Shown here in pieces: positions 52,038 to 60,051 of a stretch of 64,000 nt of DNA. Every line of letters starts with the position of its first letter. Position 1 is the stretch's first letter. The notes under the pieces are model-generated. The model was not told where the DNA came from, ran no database searches, and saw only the letters and a program-made list of their open reading frames with translations. Location: the NCBI GenBank assembly GCA_049603715.1, contig JBMYSW010000016.1, forward strand, positions 15,406-79,405. Direction: 5' to 3'. The DNA is from Pontibacterium sp049603715. Its GTDB lineage: Bacteria > Pseudomonadota > Gammaproteobacteria > Pseudomonadales > Balneatricaceae. The position numbers and the translations under genes are program-made.

Positions 52038-52953
52038 GGGTGCGTCTAAGAAAGGTTGAAAGGCGTGCAGTTTGTGTTGTCCGACGGCCAATCTCTTCTT
52101 GCACGGCACTACCAGACTTACTGCTCATCACCAAAAATATGCCCGAACCTATCACAACAGCGCCACCCACAAAGGTGTGAGATTGCGGTACTTCGCCAAA
52201 GAAGATCAAACCAAAGAGTACACCCCAAATAATTTGCGAGTACTGCATGGGCGCAATGACCGCTGCTTGGCCTAGTTTATACCCCACGATGGTGAGATAA
52301 CCCGCAATCAATGAAAGCGCTGCAATCACACCTGTAATCCCTAGCTCGGTAATCGACATTGGCTCGTACACAAAGGGCAGCACAAACATCAGTGAGCCTG
52401 CGGTGGCGATGAGCGGGAATAACAGCAATACCACTGGGTGCTCGGTATCTCCCAATTTGCGCACCAATACGGCGTTAATCGCACTTAACACCGCGGCGGT
52501 AAGCGCGGCGATATGGCCAAGGCTTACAGGCTGGGCAGAGGGTTGCAGTACCCAAAGTACACCAGCAAAACCTACCACAATGGCTACCCACTGCAGCGGT
52601 TTTACCTTTTCGGCCAGCATAGGGGCCGAAAGCGCTGTTACCATCATGGGGGTGGTAAACAAAAGCGCATAGGCCTGTGCCAACGGCAAGGTTTGAAAGC
52701 CATAAAAAGCCGCTACCACAATCACGACATAACTAAATGACCGAAACGTCACTACTTTGGGGTTATTTGGGCGCAGTGTGGGCAGCTGGCGTGTGCCTAC
52801 GAGCCAGAGCGATACCAGCGGAAAGGTAAAAATCGCAGTAAAAAAGACAATCTGAATAACCGATAAGCTGCTACTCACATACTTAATAAGCGCATCGTGA
52901 ATGGCGTAAACGGTGAGGGCTGTTAGGGATATTGCGATTGCTTTTAATTGCAT
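52021..52953 (-). CDS. EamA/DMT-family transporter
   Basis: About 310 residues with ten hydrophobic helices in two EamA repeats. The sequence begins MQLKAIAISLTALTVYAIHD and includes FRSFSYVVIVVAAFYGFQTL. The ATG at 52953 is chosen because TTGGAG lies just upstream. DMT exporters carry metabolites or amino acids; the substrate is not predictable. Confidence 0.85.
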   Translation of the reverse strand: MQLKAIAISLTALTVYAIHDALIKYVSSSLSVIQIVFFTAIFTFPLVSLWLVGTRQLPTLRPNNPKVVTFRSFSYVVIVVAAFYGFQTLPLAQAYALLFTTPMMVTALSAPMLAEKVKPLQWVAIVVGFAGVLWVLQPSAQPVSLGHIAALTAAVLSAINAVLVRKLGDTEHPVVLLLFPLIATAGSLMFVLPFVYEPMSITELGITGVIAALSLIAGYLTIVGYKLGQAAVIAPMQYSQIIWGVLFGLIFFGEVPQSHTFVGGAVVIGSGIFLVMSSKSGSAVQEEIGRRTTQTARLSTFLRRTLRDKF

Positions 52954-53454
52954 AAAAAACTCCAACGCAGTGAACATCTGCGTTAACAGGGCGTTAACCG
53001 TTTTGAAAACGAGTATGAGCGTTTGGTGAATAAGCAGCAGTTGAGTAAGTGTAGGCTAGCAGTGCAGATAGTGAGTCGTTGATACTCTCAGTGATAAAAG
53101 TGATACAGCTTTGTACCTTGGCAAGCTTGCTCATACCTTGGCACGTTTGCCTAGCGTTGCTAAAAACTGGGCGCGATTTTAAGCCCTTACCTGGGTGAGG
53201 CGTCAATTATCTTTTGGCTAAATCGGACTAAAAGGGTTCATTTTAAAAACTGTCATTTTGAGAGAGTTTAGAATGGCACGTTACGAAGCGCTATTCGAGC
53301 TGAATGGGCGGTTAGGTTGATAACGCAAACGCTTCTAACATTGCTGGAATAACTTGGGCAACTGTGAGAGTTTAGGAGCGGAGCCCACGGCTGAGAGCAG
53401 GGCTGATAAATTGCCTAAGCTTGGGCAAAACTCTTCTTTTGGTAACCGTCCTTT
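52954..53454. other. Intergenic region, no gene seen
   Basis: About 500 bases between divergent genes. It contains repeated GCTTGGGCAA-like strings (53350, 53418) and an imperfect palindrome TTGCCTAAGCTTGGGCAA at 53411. No open frame has a ribosome site or family match. Promoters of the DMT and PaiB genes must be here. Confidence 0.45.
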
Positions 53455-54075
53455 ATGCATACCCCCGCAAAATTTAAAGAAACCGATACGGCTCGTTTAA
53501 GCGAGTTTATTGAAGTACACCCGCTGGGCACTTTGGTAGTGTCGGCAGCGGGGGAGCTAAATGCAAACCACCTTCCTTTTCATTTGGTGCCCGGCGAGCC
53601 GATGCGATTGCAAAGCCACATTGCTAAGGCCAACAGTTTGTGGAAGCAATGCCAAGATGGCGATTCGGTTTTGCTGATTTTTCATGGCCCGAATGCTTAT
53701 GTTAGCCCTAACTATTACCCCTCTAAAAAGGTGGCGGGCAAAGCGGTACCCACGTGGAACTATTCGGTGGTGCATGTGCGCGGTAAGGTGTTTTTTAAAC
53801 ATGAGGGCGAGTGGATTTTATCGTTGCTTAATCGCATTTCAAACCAGCATGAGGCAGAGCAGGCCAAGCCTTGGCAGGTGAGCGATGCGCCTGCCGACTA
53901 CATCGAAAAGCTCGCCAATGCGGTGGTGGGTGTCGAGGTTGTGGTTGAGGAGATGCTCGGCCAATTTAAGCTCAGTCAAAATAAAACCGAAGAAGATTAC
54001 GCGGGTGTGGTTGAGGGGTTGAGTGAGTCGGCCAACCCGAACGATCAGCAAGTGGCTGAGCAAATGCGCAAATAG
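53455..54075 (+). CDS. PaiB-like FMN-binding negative regulator
   Basis: 206 residues with FIEVHPLGTLVVSAAGELNANHLPFHL, VLLIFHGPNAYVSPNYYPSK and VPTWNYSVVHVRGK, all characteristic of PaiB. The FMN-binding split barrel is present. PaiB regulates protease genes in Bacillus; in proteobacteria the role is less clear. Confidence 0.9.
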   Translation: MHTPAKFKETDTARLSEFIEVHPLGTLVVSAAGELNANHLPFHLVPGEPMRLQSHIAKANSLWKQCQDGDSVLLIFHGPNAYVSPNYYPSKKVAGKAVPTWNYSVVHVRGKVFFKHEGEWILSLLNRISNQHEAEQAKPWQVSDAPADYIEKLANAVVGVEVVVEEMLGQFKLSQNKTEEDYAGVVEGLSESANPNDQQVAEQMRK

Positions 54076-54113
54076 CGATTTGCCAAAACCGTTATACAAG
54101 GAGCCAAAGCACA

Positions 54114-54476
54114 ATGTATCAAGGCAGTTGTTTATGTGGTCAAGTCACCTACCAACTCACCTGCGAGCCAGTTAAAGTCTCGCACTGCTATTGCACCATG
54201 TGCCAAAAGCAGCACGGCGCGGCGTTTGCGACCTACGCTAGTTTGCCAAAAGAGCACTTGGCTTATACCTCCGGCGAAGAGGCCTTGGTGACTTACCACT
54301 CCTCGGGCAGCATTGTTCGTAAGTTTTGCGGCTGTTGCGGCTCAAGTTTGGAGTGGAGCGGCAGCCCAGACTATCCTGATTGGGCCTCTATCGCCATTGC
54401 GACCCTCGACACGCCTTTCACTCCACAACACATCACCGAGATTTATACCGACACCAAGCCTTGTTGGTTAGGATAA
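54114..54476 (+). CDS. GFA-family (CENP-V/Gfa) zinc protein
   Basis: 120 residues with zinc Cys motifs CLCG, HCYCTMCQKQHG, and FCGCCGSS. This is the glutathione-dependent formaldehyde-activating fold. Most small members have no proven reaction. It begins 39 bases after PaiB. Confidence 0.9.
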   Translation: MYQGSCLCGQVTYQLTCEPVKVSHCYCTMCQKQHGAAFATYASLPKEHLAYTSGEEALVTYHSSGSIVRKFCGCCGSSLEWSGSPDYPDWASIAIATLDTPFTPQHITEIYTDTKPCWLG

Positions 54477-54516
54477 TTTGGACAGTGCACTTAAATTCAG
54501 CAGGAGATAAGCACCC

Positions 54517-55056
54517 GTGAACGCAAATACGGTTATCGAATTTTGGTTTAACGAGCTGACACCCGCCCAGTGGTGGCAGGTAGATACCAACCTAGATGCG
54601 GATATTTTGGCTCGCTTTTCGTCACTGCATTTGGCCGCCCAACAGGGCGAGCTGAGCCACTGGCGACAAACACCCGAGGGGAGTTTGGCCGAGATTATTG
54701 TGCTCGATCAGTTTTCGCGCAATATGTATCGTGGCACACCACAGGCGTTTGCGAGTGACGGTTTAGCCCTTGCATTGGCTCAGTTTGCGATTGAAAAGGG
54801 ATACGATACTCAGCTTGAGCCGTTACAGCGTAGCTTTTTGTACATGCCATTTATGCATAGCGAGTCGGCCAAAATACACGTGCAGGCACTTTCGTTATTT
54901 ACCTCGTTAGGTAACGAGAACAACCTCGACTTTGAAATAAAGCACAAAGCCATTATTGATCGTTTTGGTCGCTACCCACACCGCAATCAAATTTTAGGCC
55001 GTGTCTCGACTGCCGAAGAGGAGGCCTTTTTAACTCAGCCAAACTCTAGCTTTTAG
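54517..55056 (+). CDS. DUF924 family protein
   Basis: 179 residues: VIEFWFNELTPAQWW, LAEIIVLDQFSRNMYRGTPQAF, FLYMPFMHSES and RFGRYPHRNQILGR are all family hallmarks (TPR-like helical fold). Function unknown. GTG start 13 bases after GGAG-like sequence. Confidence 0.88.
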   Translation: MNANTVIEFWFNELTPAQWWQVDTNLDADILARFSSLHLAAQQGELSHWRQTPEGSLAEIIVLDQFSRNMYRGTPQAFASDGLALALAQFAIEKGYDTQLEPLQRSFLYMPFMHSESAKIHVQALSLFTSLGNENNLDFEIKHKAIIDRFGRYPHRNQILGRVSTAEEEAFLTQPNSSF

Positions 55057-55111
55057 GGCTTGGCAGTAATTTAGTAGCTCAAAACGACCACAACGACAGA
55101 CAAGAAAGCCT

Positions 55112-55636
55112 ATGAACAGTGCCCATGCCTTTGCCTTAATGGCAGACTACAACCAGTCTATGAATGCCCAAATGTATGCCGCTGCAAGAGCACTCACTGA
55201 CGAAGAGCTAACGCAGCCACGGGGTGCGTTTTTTGACTCTGTTTTAGGTTCGCTTAATCATATTATGGTGGGCGACATTATTTGGTTAAAGCGCTTTGCA
55301 ACGCTATGCCCTGCGTTATCGCCGATAGAGGCGTGGTCTCAACCGACCGCGTTGGATGAATGCTTATACTCTACGATGGCGGAGCTTGCCGAAGCCCGAA
55401 CTCGGTTAGACGCATTGATCCTAACCTTTGCACAGTCGCTTACCGATACCCAGTTGGCCGCAACGCTGAGATACCAAAGCACGCGGGGAGACTGTTACCA
55501 CAAAAATTTTGGGTTAGTGTTGCTGCATTTTTTTAATCACCAAACCCACCACCGAGGGCAGGTATCCACCTTGCTAAACCAAGCGGGGGTAGATGTTGGC
55601 GTCACGGATTTTTTGTTTACTATTCCTAACGAGTAA
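55112..55636 (+). CDS. DinB-family metal-dependent protein
   Basis: 174 residues with the four-helix DinB/YfiT fold and its three metal His: SLNHIMVGD (His near 48), HFFNHQTHHRGQ (His near 142 and 146). These proteins are putative thiol-dependent enzymes. It is unrelated to DNA polymerase IV despite the name. Confidence 0.88.
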   Translation: MNSAHAFALMADYNQSMNAQMYAAARALTDEELTQPRGAFFDSVLGSLNHIMVGDIIWLKRFATLCPALSPIEAWSQPTALDECLYSTMAELAEARTRLDALILTFAQSLTDTQLAATLRYQSTRGDCYHKNFGLVLLHFFNHQTHHRGQVSTLLNQAGVDVGVTDFLFTIPNE

Positions 55637-55716
55637 GCGAGTGTTGTGCGGTTTTACGACCAAGGTGTACCTAAATAGGTTTAGAAAAATAGGTTTAGAA
55701 AAGCCAAGGAGGGCTA

Positions 55717-56418
55717 ATGCAGCTAGCGCTTGATCACTTTTTTATCTTAACCGACGAACCTAAAAAAGCGGGCGATGCGCTGGTGGCATTAGGCCTAACC
55801 GAAAGCTTTAGTCGCGAGCACCCAGGGCAAGGAACGGCAAATCGTCGATTTGTATTTGCCAATGGCATGTTAGAGCTGCTCTATATTCGTGATGCCCATG
55901 AAGCAGAGCAGGGGCCAGCCAAAGGTTTGAAGCTAACGCAGCGGTTGGCCAACACAGCCCATTCGCCTTTTGGCCTTGTGTTAGTGCGCAGCCAAGGTGA
56001 CGAGCATGAGCGGCCTTTTGCTGGCTGGAGTTATCAACCCGATTACTTTCCGGCACCCAAGGCGTTTTATGTGGGTGACAATGCCAACGACCTTACAGAG
56101 CCTTTGTGTATTTATGTGCCCTTTGCTGCTCCTAAAACAGCTGCACCTAAAGCAGCTGGGCCTAAAACAGCTGCGCCCAAATCAGCGACTAATAAACCTG
56201 TAACGCCAACAAATAGTGGCGAGGCTGCGTGGCTAAGCCAACTGAACGTGACGGTGGCAACACCGCAACTTTCGGTCGTTGCGTCCATGACATCTAAAGC
56301 CTACGGTGTGAGCTTAACGACAGGGCCAACTCACTTGGCCGAGCTAACGCTTAATGACGGAGCCAAGGGCGAAAAGCACGATTTAAGGCCGTTATTGCCG
56401 TTAGTTATTCACTGCTAA
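55717..56418 (+). CDS. VOC/glyoxalase-like protein with low-complexity insertion
   Basis: 233 residues with LDHFFILTDEPKKAGDAL and LELLYIRDAHEA, a VOC-type (glyoxalase-like) fold. A 30-residue stretch near 140-170 consists of repeated APKTAAPKAA units and looks like a tract expanded by slippage. Reaction unknown. Confidence 0.82.
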   Translation: MQLALDHFFILTDEPKKAGDALVALGLTESFSREHPGQGTANRRFVFANGMLELLYIRDAHEAEQGPAKGLKLTQRLANTAHSPFGLVLVRSQGDEHERPFAGWSYQPDYFPAPKAFYVGDNANDLTEPLCIYVPFAAPKTAAPKAAGPKTAAPKSATNKPVTPTNSGEAAWLSQLNVTVATPQLSVVASMTSKAYGVSLTTGPTHLAELTLNDGAKGEKHDLRPLLPLVIHC

Positions 56419-56467
56419 CAACGTCCAAACCCGCATCAAAGCACAAGGAACTTAAAGGACAAGAGAC

Positions 56468-57142
56468 ATGGAGCTAAAACAGGTGGTGCCGTGGGGGCGC
56501 TCATTTGCCGAATATCAGCGCATGTTTGGGCTAACTAAAGGCGACCTTAGCAAGCGAATTTTAGGTTGTGGCGATGGCCCCGCATCGTTTAATGCGGAGC
56601 TAACTGCCCAAGGTGGGCACGTGGTGTCGGTCGACCCAACTTATGTGTTTGATGCTAAGCAGTTAGCCGAACGTATAGACGAAGTTTACGCCGAGATTAT
56701 GCCGCAAATGGAAGCGACCCAAGGCAAGTACATTTGGGATGATATTGCTTCAGTTGCTGCCCTTGGCGAAGTGCGTATGGCCGCGATGCAGCAGTTTTTA
56801 GCCGATTTTGAGCAAGGGAAAACCGATCAGCGCTACCTTGCAGGCGCACTACCTAATTTGCCATTTGACGACGATACGTTTGACCTCGCGCTTTGCTCAC
56901 ACTTTTTGTTTTTGTACAGCGAGCAGGTCGACCAAGAAGCTCATATTGCGGCAATGTGCGAGCTTGTTCGTGTCGCAAAAGAGGTGAGGGTATACCCCTT
57001 GGTAACGCTCAAAGGCGAGTTATCGCCTTATTTAAACCCCGTGATGGAAGCGCTGGCGGCGCAAGGGTGTGAATGTGAGTTGGTAGAGAGTGAGTATCGG
57101 TTTCAGCAGGGGGCTACGCAGGTGTTGGTGGTGAAAAAGTAG
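56468..57142 (+). CDS. SAM-dependent methyltransferase-like protein
   Basis: 224 residues with LGCGDGPASFNAEL as SAM loop, VSVDPTYVF as acidic loop, and LPFDDDTFDLALCSHFLFLY as the later motif. The substrate is unknown. Confidence 0.8.
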   Translation: MELKQVVPWGRSFAEYQRMFGLTKGDLSKRILGCGDGPASFNAELTAQGGHVVSVDPTYVFDAKQLAERIDEVYAEIMPQMEATQGKYIWDDIASVAALGEVRMAAMQQFLADFEQGKTDQRYLAGALPNLPFDDDTFDLALCSHFLFLYSEQVDQEAHIAAMCELVRVAKEVRVYPLVTLKGELSPYLNPVMEALAAQGCECELVESEYRFQQGATQVLVVKK

Positions 57143-57168
57143 CAGCTCTATTTTGGGAGTAGAGCTAA

Positions 57169-57231
57169 AATGGACACTATACGGTCTATTTTTCGATGAT
57201 TTATACTATAATGGATATAACTGTATCCATT
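57169..57231. promoter_or_regulatory. Two HipB-type operators and -10 box
   Basis: A perfect dyad AATGGATA / TATCCATT (57210-57217, 57224-57231; six-base spacer) lies 12 bases before hipB, with an imperfect copy upstream (AATGGAC 57169, GTCTATT 57184). TATAAT at 57207-57212 overlaps the first dyad, so bound HipB would block transcription. The arms contain the TATCC/GGATA elements found in hip operators, in a different relative order. Confidence 0.65.
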
Positions 57232-57242
57232 ATGGCTGAGTT

Positions 57243-57533
57243 ATGAATTTTACCCTCATAGACGACACCGACGTTAGTCGTGCTTACGCAGACTACTTAC
57301 GTGGCTTGCGTAAGCAATCTAAGCTGTCCCGAGCAGCGCTAGCTGAGCGCAGCTGTGTACCCGCCTCAACGATAAAAAAATTTGAGCTGACGGGGCAGAT
57401 TTCTTTTCGTCAGTTGCTCCTACTGTGGCGAACGCTCGACTCTCTTGAGCGCCTGATGGAGATGACAAAGGCTCAGCAAAACCCTGTTGAGGTGCCCTTG
57501 AGCATTGAGGACGTATTAAAAGATGAGCTTTAA
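57243..57533 (+). CDS. hipB: HipB-like antitoxin, XRE helix-turn-helix
   Basis: 96 residues with an XRE-type helix-turn-helix (RKQSKLSRAALAERSCVPAS, TIKKFELTG) and a C-terminal strand typical of HipB. It precedes a HipA-like gene with an 11-base overlap. It probably represses its own promoter through the dyads upstream. Confidence 0.85.
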   Translation: MNFTLIDDTDVSRAYADYLRGLRKQSKLSRAALAERSCVPASTIKKFELTGQISFRQLLLLWRTLDSLERLMEMTKAQQNPVEVPLSIEDVLKDEL

Positions 57534-57712
57534 GCCGATTCAGAAGCTATCTGTGACCCGCACTTTGACGACTGGAGAATCTGTCGCAGTAGGCGTGCTC
57601 GCACAAAACCGCAAAGGCGTGTTTTTTCAATACGATGATCAATACCTTCAGAAGTTTGGCAACTTATCGCCCTTTGGGCTGAATGCAAAAACTTTGCCGC
57701 ACGGCTCTTTGG
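57523..57712 (+). pseudogene. hipA: Truncated HipA toxin, N-terminal fragment
   Basis: The frame encodes the N-terminal HipA domain (GVLAQNRKGVFFQYDDQYLQ, then GNLSPFGL) and then runs out near 57705, where the convergent gene begins; the translated tail to 57807 is the antisense of that gene. HipA kinases are about 400-440 residues, so the kinase domain is entirely missing. The break is probably a deletion at the junction. Confidence 0.75.
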
Positions 57713-57715
57713 GCT

Positions 57716-58771
57716 TTAGTCGTCAAGTCGCTCAATACTCCCTTTCTCCAAACCCACCCGATAGGTGCCATATTCGCCAAAGCCGCTGCACTTCTCGCAA
57801 AACTTAGCGGTTAAGCTGGTGGCGGTAGAGCTTAGGTACTCGGGCACATATAAAAACACACGATGACTGCCCGAGGGAATGTGGTAAAGGGTAAAGGCGC
57901 GATTGTTTGTTTTGTCATAAACCACATCAAAGCCTCGGCTATTGGAGGCGCGGACGATTTTAAAGCGATGTACGCTAAAGTGCACGGAGTCGAATACTTG
58001 GCTAATGCCTGTCTCGGCTCTAAAGCAGTTAAGGGCGTGGTAATTATCGTCGTTGCTAATTGAGCAAAACTCTGGCTCGCCGTAATAACGATTAAAAGGC
58101 TCTAGCAAGCTAATAACATTGATAAACGCATCGGGCGTTGGCAGGGCTTTGGGTGCAAAATGCTCGGGTTTAATTTGCGCAGCGGTGGCAGGCATGCCTT
58201 GGGTGAAAAGCTCAAACAGCTCATCTTCTTTTATCTTAGCCGCCTTGCTGCGCGCTAAATCTTCATTCGCCGATTCTAGGCAGTCGAGTTTACTCAAATA
58301 GCCTAAGTGGTGTTCGGTGACAAAAGCGGTTTGGCTACTTGAGTCTTCGCTTATAAAAAATAGGGTATCGGGAGTTGAGCCATTGGCGCTGCCCATAAAG
58401 CTCTCTGAGAACACCAAGCTAACGGCATCGTCGTCTTTGCAGGCACCTCTAAAAATCATCATATCGCCCGATTTGGTTTTTGGGTCGTCATCACCATTAC
58501 CCATATCGGACTCGAATCGTAAAACGAGCTCGCCGTGGTAATTGACGTCGGTATGGTCAAAACCAACATTGCCTGAGAGCTCTGGCCTAAAGTAGCCGAA
58601 GGTAGTGACAGTAAAAGGGCCAAAACGCATCGCTTCGCCAATACGCTCTTGGGTGATTTTTATCGGTAGGTCGGGGTGCGAAAACTGGTAAGCGTTGGCG
58701 GCTGATGCAGTCAGACTCATGGTGAGTGCCAATGCAAAGGAGAGAATGCGGCGAAGCGAAGTGAGTTGCAT
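57716..58771 (-). CDS. Secreted protein of unknown function
   Basis: 351 residues with a signal peptide (ending TASAANAYQF). Features include paired Cys (FRGACKDDD; AKFCEKCSGFG, CxxC near the C-terminus) and a long soluble domain. No family recognised. It ends at the deletion that truncated hipA and may have arrived with it. Confidence 0.7.
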   Translation of the reverse strand: MQLTSLRRILSFALALTMSLTASAANAYQFSHPDLPIKITQERIGEAMRFGPFTVTTFGYFRPELSGNVGFDHTDVNYHGELVLRFESDMGNGDDDPKTKSGDMMIFRGACKDDDAVSLVFSESFMGSANGSTPDTLFFISEDSSSQTAFVTEHHLGYLSKLDCLESANEDLARSKAAKIKEDELFELFTQGMPATAAQIKPEHFAPKALPTPDAFINVISLLEPFNRYYGEPEFCSISNDDNYHALNCFRAETGISQVFDSVHFSVHRFKIVRASNSRGFDVVYDKTNNRAFTLYHIPSGSHRVFLYVPEYLSSTATSLTAKFCEKCSGFGEYGTYRVGLEKGSIERLDD

Positions 58772-58948
58772 GGGTATGCCTTTGTATTTATTTGCCTGTA
58801 TGGGTTGTGCGAAGTAGTGCTAAGTGAGCAAAAAAGCAGATCTAATTGATGGTTATAACAGTAAACCCTTTGATAGCTAAGCGCGACATGCGCTTTTCAA
58901 ATACGGTCAGTTTGGCTGATACATTTGGGATGAATCACGGGGAAGACT

Positions 58949-59269
58949 ATGAAAGTTATGTACCATGAGCTTGAGAAATACGACGTTCAAAAACTGATTT
59001 TTTGGTCGTTGGAGCAGGCGTTGTATCAAGCCATTGTGGTGGTTGACGGCGAAGAGCATGTGGTGTGGGAAACCGAAAAACAGTGTATGCGTAGCCGTAA
59101 CCTAATGAAAATGCGCGAAGCCTTTGAGCCCCTCGAAATTGAAGAGATTTACCTTCGCCACGAAAGCCCATACGACGAGATGATTGGTATGTCGGGTAAG
59201 GGCGAAAGTAATCGCCTAGAGGTGAAGCTAGGCAAAAACCCTTATGCGACGCCCAGCTGGTTACAGTAA
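58949..59269 (+). CDS. DUF6482 family protein
   Basis: 106 residues with LEQALYQAIVVVDGEEHVVW, then LRHESPYDEMIGM near the end, matching the DUF6482 family of gammaproteobacteria. Function unknown; no signal peptide or membrane segment. Confidence 0.75.
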   Translation: MKVMYHELEKYDVQKLIFWSLEQALYQAIVVVDGEEHVVWETEKQCMRSRNLMKMREAFEPLEIEEIYLRHESPYDEMIGMSGKGESNRLEVKLGKNPYATPSWLQ

Positions 59270-59352
59270 GCCTTTTTGTAGCGTTATTTAGTCGGGCACT
59301 TGAGTACACTGTGAATTAACACAGACTCAACACAACCAAGGACGGTGGCCCG

Positions 59353-59946
59353 ATGAAGATGATCTTTGTAGATGCCGAAAATATTGGCTTAAAAGCCCTC
59401 GAAGCAGTCGAGGCAACGGTGATCGATAAAGTCTTTGTTTTTTCAAAGGTGGAGTCGGTTCAGCGTGCGTGTGAAAAGTCGCTCTTTTTATTCCTTTCTG
59501 ATTATCCTTCGGGCTCTAACCAAGCCGATTTTTACATTATTGCTTACCTTTCACGGGTCCTACTGGCGTTGGATAAAAAGCAATATGGCACGGTGAGCTT
59601 CGAGCTATACAGCAACGATGAAAACTTGATTTCGGCATTTGAGTTTCAGTGTGCACAGTTGGGGGCTCGGGCGCATAGTATTCGGACAAAAAACGAGACA
59701 GTGGTGGCGTTACCCAAAACAACCTTGGCTAAGCCCTCTCCGGCGGAACGCAAGAACCCCTCTAAACCTCGCTCTAACGCCGATAAGTTACTCACTGCTT
59801 TGCGCTTACCCACACCGCTTAGCCCGTCGCTCCAAAAAAAGCTTGGGTTAACGAAGGGGGAGTTCACAACGTTAACTAATGAGATGATTAAAGCCAAAAA
59901 GATTAAACGCTCGCCTGAGTCTAAAAAGAAGTGGGTTTGCTGTTAG
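59353..59946 (+). CDS. NYN/PIN-like nuclease with C-terminal helical domain
   Basis: 197 residues. The N-terminal part (1-115) has NYN/PIN acidic positions: FVDAENIG (Asp6), GSNQADFYIIAYL (Asp near 61), and YSNDENLISAF (Asp near 93). The C-terminal 70 residues are basic with a possible winged-helix module (LSPSLQKKLGLTKGEFTTLT). This suggests a stand-alone RNase. Target unknown. Confidence 0.72.
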   Translation: MKMIFVDAENIGLKALEAVEATVIDKVFVFSKVESVQRACEKSLFLFLSDYPSGSNQADFYIIAYLSRVLLALDKKQYGTVSFELYSNDENLISAFEFQCAQLGARAHSIRTKNETVVALPKTTLAKPSPAERKNPSKPRSNADKLLTALRLPTPLSPSLQKKLGLTKGEFTTLTNEMIKAKKIKRSPESKKKWVCC

Positions 59947-59969
59947 TCACATAAAGCACGCCAGCAAAA

Positions 59970-60003
59970 AAATACCCGTACTCTCAGTAAGAGCCGGGTA
60001 TTT
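59970..60003. terminator. Bidirectional terminator between NYN gene and phoX
   Basis: Stem AAATACCCG / CGGGTATTT with an inner CTC/GAG pairing, between two genes that face each other. Confidence 0.75.
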
Positions 60004-60051
60004 GAGGGGTAATACGCTGGGCTAAGCCTCTCGCTAGGGCGTTAGTTTGGC

